DNA of 52,964 nt, taken from the NCBI GenBank assembly GCA_037445875.1, contig JBBIJR010000016.1, positions 1 through 52,964 of the forward strand. Reading direction: 5' to 3'. This DNA comes from JBBIJR01 sp037445875 (GTDB taxonomy: Bacteria; CLD3; SB21). The translations under genes and the position numbers were made by a program. Shown one piece after another: positions 49,899 through 52,964 of the stretch (its first letter is position 1; every line of letters starts with the position of its first letter). The notes below the pieces were generated by a model. It was not told the origin of the DNA. It did no database searches and saw only the letters and a list, made by a program, of their open reading frames with translations.

Positions 49899-51623
49899 AT
49901 GGCCAATTTCTATCGTGACAACCAGGACCTTCAGTTCCGCATGAAGCACGCGGACCTGCGCCGGATCGTGGAACTGAAAGAGCAGAACTTCGCCGACAAG
50001 GACGTATACGACACCGCACCCTCTACGGTAAAGGAGGCCGTGGAAACGTACGAGAGCGTTCTCGAGCTGGTCGGTGACATTGCCGCCAACGTCATTGCGC
50101 CCAGGGCTGCAGAAGTCGACCGGGAAGGGGCCCACTTCAACAACGGAGAGGTGACGTATGCCAGAGGCACGATCGAAGCGCTGAACGTGTGCAAAGAGGC
50201 CCAGCTGTTCGGTTTCACACTGCCGCGGCAGTACGGCGGGCTGAACTGTCCCGTAACCGTGTATACCATGGCCATCGACATGATCTCCCGAGCCGACGCG
50301 GCGTTCATGAATATCTACGGCCTGCAGGACGATATTGCCGGAACGATCAACAAATTCGCCGACGAGGAGATCAAGAAGAAATACCTTCCGCGGTTGTGTG
50401 CCGGTGAGGCCACGTCTTCCATGGCCCTCACGGAGCCCGACGCCGGGAGCGATCTGCAGGCCGTGTCGCTCAAGGCGCGGTTCTGCGACGACAAGGGTTG
50501 GTTGCTGAGCGGCGTCAAACATTTCATCACGAACGGCTGCGGTGAGATCTCGCTGGTCCTGGCACGGAGCGAGGAGGGCACGACCGACGGGCGCGGGCTG
50601 TCGATGTTCCTCTACGAACGGGACGAGCACATGATCATCCGGCGAATCGAACACAAAATGGGCATCCACGGCTCGCCTACGTGCGAATTACAATTTACCG
50701 ATGCCCCGGCCTTGTTGATCGGGCAGCGGAGGATGGGTCTGATCAAATACGTGATGGCGTTGATGAACGAAGCGCGGGTCGGCGTGTCCGCACAGGCCAT
50801 CGGCATTGCGGAAGCCGCGTACCGGGCCGCGAAGAAGTACTCTGAAGAACGTGTCCAATTCAAGACCGCCATCAAACATCTGATACCGGTCACAGAGATG
50901 CTGATGAATATGAGGGTCAAGATCGAGGCCGGCCGCGCCCTCCTGTACGAAACCACCCGGATGGTCGATCTGAAGGACGGGCTGGAGCGTCTATTGGAGC
51001 AGCGAGCCGAGCCCGACCGGGACCTGCGCGACGAGGCCCGCAAGTACTCGGCGTACGCCGCCATGCTGACGCCCATGTGCAAGGCGTATACGACCGAAAT
51101 GGCCAACGAGGTGGCCTACGACGCCGTCCAGGTCCATGGGGGCATGGGTTACATGAGCGAGTTCGATGCGGAGCGATTTTACCGTGACGTGCGCATCACG
51201 AACATCTACGAAGGTACGACGCAGATGCAGATCGTGGCGGCCATCAGCGGTATCACGAAGGGTTCGTTTGCAGAACTACTGAGGGATCTGGAGACGGCGT
51301 GCGAGGCGTCCGGCGATGCCGGCGACCTGGGCAGGGTGCGTACGATGCGGACTCAGCTGGAAAACGCTCTACAGTTCGTTCGGGACAAGAAGCAGAACGA
51401 CGTGCTCACCTACCACTCCCGACGGCTCGTGGAAATGGCGACTCACGTGTTGATCGGATATCTGTTGGTGCGGGATGCGTCCGCGTCCGGCCGTAAGAAG
51501 GACGTGTTAGATTACTTCCTGGAGTACGCCATTCCCGATGTGACCATGAAGTCTCGGATGATCGTCAGCGACCCATCGACCCTTCTGACGAAAAAGGAAT
51601 CCATTCTCGACGGGCAGAATTAG
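49899..51623 (+). CDS. Acyl-CoA dehydrogenase with C-terminal extension
   Basis: 574 residues. FAD and substrate segments are ALTEPDAGSDLQ, KHFITNG and LMNEARVGVSAQAIGIAE. The catalytic Glu is in NIYEGTTQMQIVAAISG. A typical enzyme ends soon after, but this one has about 135 more helical residues, as in the long ACAD class also found in Bacteroidota and Myxococcota. It introduces a double bond at C2-C3 of acyl-CoA, passing electrons to ETF (not encoded here). GGAGGGC lies four bases before the ATG. The 175-base gap to yebC holds divergent regulatory sequence with no clear operator. Confidence 0.93.
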   Translation: MANFYRDNQDLQFRMKHADLRRIVELKEQNFADKDVYDTAPSTVKEAVETYESVLELVGDIAANVIAPRAAEVDREGAHFNNGEVTYARGTIEALNVCKEAQLFGFTLPRQYGGLNCPVTVYTMAIDMISRADAAFMNIYGLQDDIAGTINKFADEEIKKKYLPRLCAGEATSSMALTEPDAGSDLQAVSLKARFCDDKGWLLSGVKHFITNGCGEISLVLARSEEGTTDGRGLSMFLYERDEHMIIRRIEHKMGIHGSPTCELQFTDAPALLIGQRRMGLIKYVMALMNEARVGVSAQAIGIAEAAYRAAKKYSEERVQFKTAIKHLIPVTEMLMNMRVKIEAGRALLYETTRMVDLKDGLERLLEQRAEPDRDLRDEARKYSAYAAMLTPMCKAYTTEMANEVAYDAVQVHGGMGYMSEFDAERFYRDVRITNIYEGTTQMQIVAAISGITKGSFAELLRDLETACEASGDAGDLGRVRTMRTQLENALQFVRDKKQNDVLTYHSRRLVEMATHVLIGYLLVRDASASGRKKDVLDYFLEYAIPDVTMKSRMIVSDPSTLLTKKESILDGQN

Positions 51624-51654
51624 CGGGCCGTCAGCACGGAACGGTGCCACCGAA

Positions 51655-52422
51655 CTACATGCCGACGATATGGTATCCGCAGTCCACGTAGATCACCTCG
51701 CCGGTGATGCCGCTGGACCACGGGGAGCATAAGAACAGACCCACGTTACCGACTTCGTCGACCTCCACGTTTCGACGCAGAGGGGCTTTTTCCGGAATCA
51801 CATCCAGAATCTTCGTGAAGCCTGAGATGCCGCGCGCCGCGAGGGTGTTGAGGGGTCCGGCCGAGATGGCGTTGACGCGGATCTGGCGGTGGCCCATATC
51901 GGCCGCGAGGTACCGTACACTCGCCTCTAGAGAGGCCTTGGCAACGCCCATCACGTTGTAGCCGGGGACGACTTTCTCGGATCCGTAGTACGTAAGGGTC
52001 AGAATGGCCCCGCCGTTGCCGTGCATGAGGGGAAACGCGTGATTGGCCAACGTGACGAGGGAATAGGCACTGATATTGTGGGCCAGCAGGAACCCATCCC
52101 GACTGGTCCGATGGAAGTCCTTCTTCAGGTCTTCCTTGTCGGCAAACGCCATGGAATGGACAAGAAAATCTATGTGCGGCATGTCCTGCTTGAGATCGTG
52201 GAAGAGCTTCTCCACTTCGTGGTCCTTGGAAACGTCGCACCGGTACAGCAACTTGCTGTCCAATTCGGCGGCCAGTTCCTCGACGTTGTCCCGGAGAACT
52301 TCGCTCTGGTAAGCAAAGGCCAGTCTGGCGCCTTCGCGGTGAAGGCTTTTAGCGATGGCGTGCGCAATGCTGCGCTTGTTCGCGACACCGCATATGAGAC
52401 CCTGTTTGCCGTGCATGAGCAT
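51655..52422 (-). CDS. fabI: Enoyl-ACP reductase FabI
   Basis: 255 residues from the ATG at 52422, supported by GGGAGGAG at eight bases. The last reductive step of fatty-acid elongation. It has the FabI-type cofactor loop (ICGVANKRSIAHAIAK), SMAFADKEDL and the catalytic YNVMGVAK (Tyr, six residues, Lys). The usual substrate-site sequence TYYGSEKVVPGY precedes it. PVNT-like SAGPLNTLAARGI follows. Longer in-frame starts upstream are unsupported and would run through the promoter. Confidence 0.96.
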   Translation of the reverse strand: MLMHGKQGLICGVANKRSIAHAIAKSLHREGARLAFAYQSEVLRDNVEELAAELDSKLLYRCDVSKDHEVEKLFHDLKQDMPHIDFLVHSMAFADKEDLKKDFHRTSRDGFLLAHNISAYSLVTLANHAFPLMHGNGGAILTLTYYGSEKVVPGYNVMGVAKASLEASVRYLAADMGHRQIRVNAISAGPLNTLAARGISGFTKILDVIPEKAPLRRNVEVDEVGNVGLFLCSPWSSGITGEVIYVDCGYHIVGM

Positions 52423-52441
52423 ACGTTGGACTCCTCCCTGA

Positions 52442-52470
52442 ATAATAAAGTGTGACTCCAATGTAATCAA
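52442..52470 (-). promoter_or_regulatory. Predicted sigma70-type promoter for fabI
   Basis: On the minus strand a -35 TTGATT (52465-52470) and a -10 TATTAT (52442-52447) are separated by 17 bases. The start point implied is only a few bases upstream of the ribosome-binding site, so the leader is short. Confidence 0.68.
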
Positions 52471-52914
52471 ATTCACCTTGCCGCTCAAGAAAAACAACGG
52501 TCTGAATTCCGTATTGGTTGTGGCAATAGCACCCGCGATTGCCGCAAGCTTTAGCTCGTGGATAATGGGAGCACCAATTCTAACGGCAAAGTATCCTCTC
52601 CGACTTCCACCCAACGGCAGGCTTCCTATCCATTTCCCGCAGAAAGCCTGTTCATCCTACTCCGTGGAGATACGACATGAACGCTCTTTGCGGTATGGTC
52701 AAAAGCAGGCCTTTCATCGCTGAATTCAGAACGGACCGTCCTCGAGGGGAGGCAGCCGTTGCGGTTGGTGACGATCGGTCATGTAGGCGCCGGTCTCACG
52801 GCCTCTTCCCGGTCGGCGGGGGACAATTGAGCACGTTGGCGCGTCTTCGGTGGATTAGGCATTGACTTGACCTCCGGTTATTCCTCTTTAAACCTATTTT
52901 TTGAGGAGGCTTTT
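52471..52914. other. Long intergenic region upstream of fabI, divergent
   Basis: Together with the fabI promoter zone this is a gap of 492 bases between fabI and the last gene. A frame at 52677-52865 has no ribosome-binding site or recognisable motif and I do not accept it. Near 52862-52900 the plus strand reads TTGACTTGACC and further on TCTTTAAACCTA, which may be a promoter for the gene at 52915, although the spacing to a clear -10 is not good. A CAGGCTT/AAGCCTG inverted repeat lies near 52618-52650. No RNA gene was seen. Confidence 0.4.
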
Positions 52915-52964
52915 ATGAAGCGCTCTTTGGTTATCGTATGTCTGCTGGCGGCCCTTGGCGTTGC
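52915..52964 (+). CDS. Start of an exported protein cut by the window edge
   Basis: The ATG at 52915 has GAGGAGG (52903-52909) five bases upstream. The sixteen visible residues (MKRSLVIVCLLAALGV) are the positive n-region and hydrophobic core of a signal peptide. The mature protein lies outside the window, so no function can be given. Confidence 0.75.
   Translation, partial: MKRSLVIVCLLAALGV

Noticed and set aside
52677..52865. 62-codon plus frame upstream of the last gene
   Set aside because: No ribosome-binding site and no motif.
1..52964. CRISPR array, insertion sequence, prophage or toxin-antitoxin locus
   Set aside because: No regularly spaced repeats, transposase or integrase motifs were seen, and no tRNA-linked attachment site.

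Overview
The window reads as a chromosomal stretch of a didermic, heterotrophic bacterium from a draft assembly. It has lipoproteins with lipoboxes, an OmpH/Skp-like protein, a probable outer-membrane barrel and SPOR and rhomboid proteins. Two GWxTD-domain proteins, a DUF4175 coiled-coil protein, an M64 peptidase and PD40/YVTN propeller lipoproteins together are a mix I associate with the FCB superphylum and related candidate phyla (Latescibacterota, Zixibacteria, KSB1, Eisenbacteria, Gemmatimonadota and similar). That placement is inference from family content. A run of ten N at 19182-19191 inside moeA and at least two frame disruptions (3719-3800 and 9449-9451) show that this is scaffolded draft sequence.

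Layout. 1-3147: the end of a thermonuclease-like gene, a 620-base gap, a secreted M64 metallopeptidase and a polysaccharide deacetylase. 3171-6759 (minus): plsY, a two-helix membrane protein, an OmpH-like protein and a MoxR/chelatase-type ATPase that is frame-broken. 6836-7329 (minus): a two-gene unit of a 37-residue membrane peptide and a 94-residue soluble protein, closed by a strong terminator. 7444-9601 (minus): a small secreted protein, a group II PLP decarboxylase and an FmdB-type zinc ribbon. The last two look fused only because of a one-base slip. 9736-16127 (plus): lpdA, engB, a GWxTD protein, asnS, a PD40 lipoprotein and a helical protein. 16131-24063 (minus): rimO, a second GWxTD protein, a THEP1-like NTPase, era, moeA and mutS2, mostly overlapping or abutting, so probably one transcript. 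24160-26120 (plus): a YiiX-like hydrolase and an M16 peptidase.

26121-34798 is mostly minus strand: a 466-base region with hairpins, the 1155-residue DUF4175 protein, pruA with a clear promoter and terminator, rhomboid, rdgB and a lipoprotein. It also holds one plus-strand gene for a secreted acidic, cysteine-rich protein (32113-32943). 34995-39587 (plus) is a tight series: HPt protein, alpha/beta hydrolase, DUF971 protein, SPOR lipoprotein, ftsE without an adjacent ftsX, then a biotin carboxylase. 39695-43436 (minus) has a coiled-coil lipoprotein, a VWA lipoprotein and an isoprenylcysteine-methyltransferase-like protein. 43538-47601 (plus) has a barrel-like protein, a thiolase and a cytochrome-c-like propeller lipoprotein. 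47577-49723 (minus) is yebC, a DUF985 cupin and a CPBP protease. The end holds an acyl-CoA dehydrogenase (plus), fabI (minus) with a good promoter, and the start of a secreted protein cut by the window edge.

Functionally most of this is housekeeping: translation and ribosome maturation (asnS, engB, era, rimO), DNA and nucleotide upkeep (mutS2, rdgB), lipid metabolism (plsY, fabI, accC, thiolase, acyl-CoA dehydrogenase), proline catabolism (pruA) and envelope biogenesis. I saw no rRNA, tRNA, CRISPR array, insertion sequence, prophage or defence island. The least explained items are the acidic Cys-rich secreted protein, the short membrane peptide pair, the paired GWxTD genes, the ftsE/SPOR operon without ftsX, and the hairpin-bearing region downstream of the DUF4175 gene.
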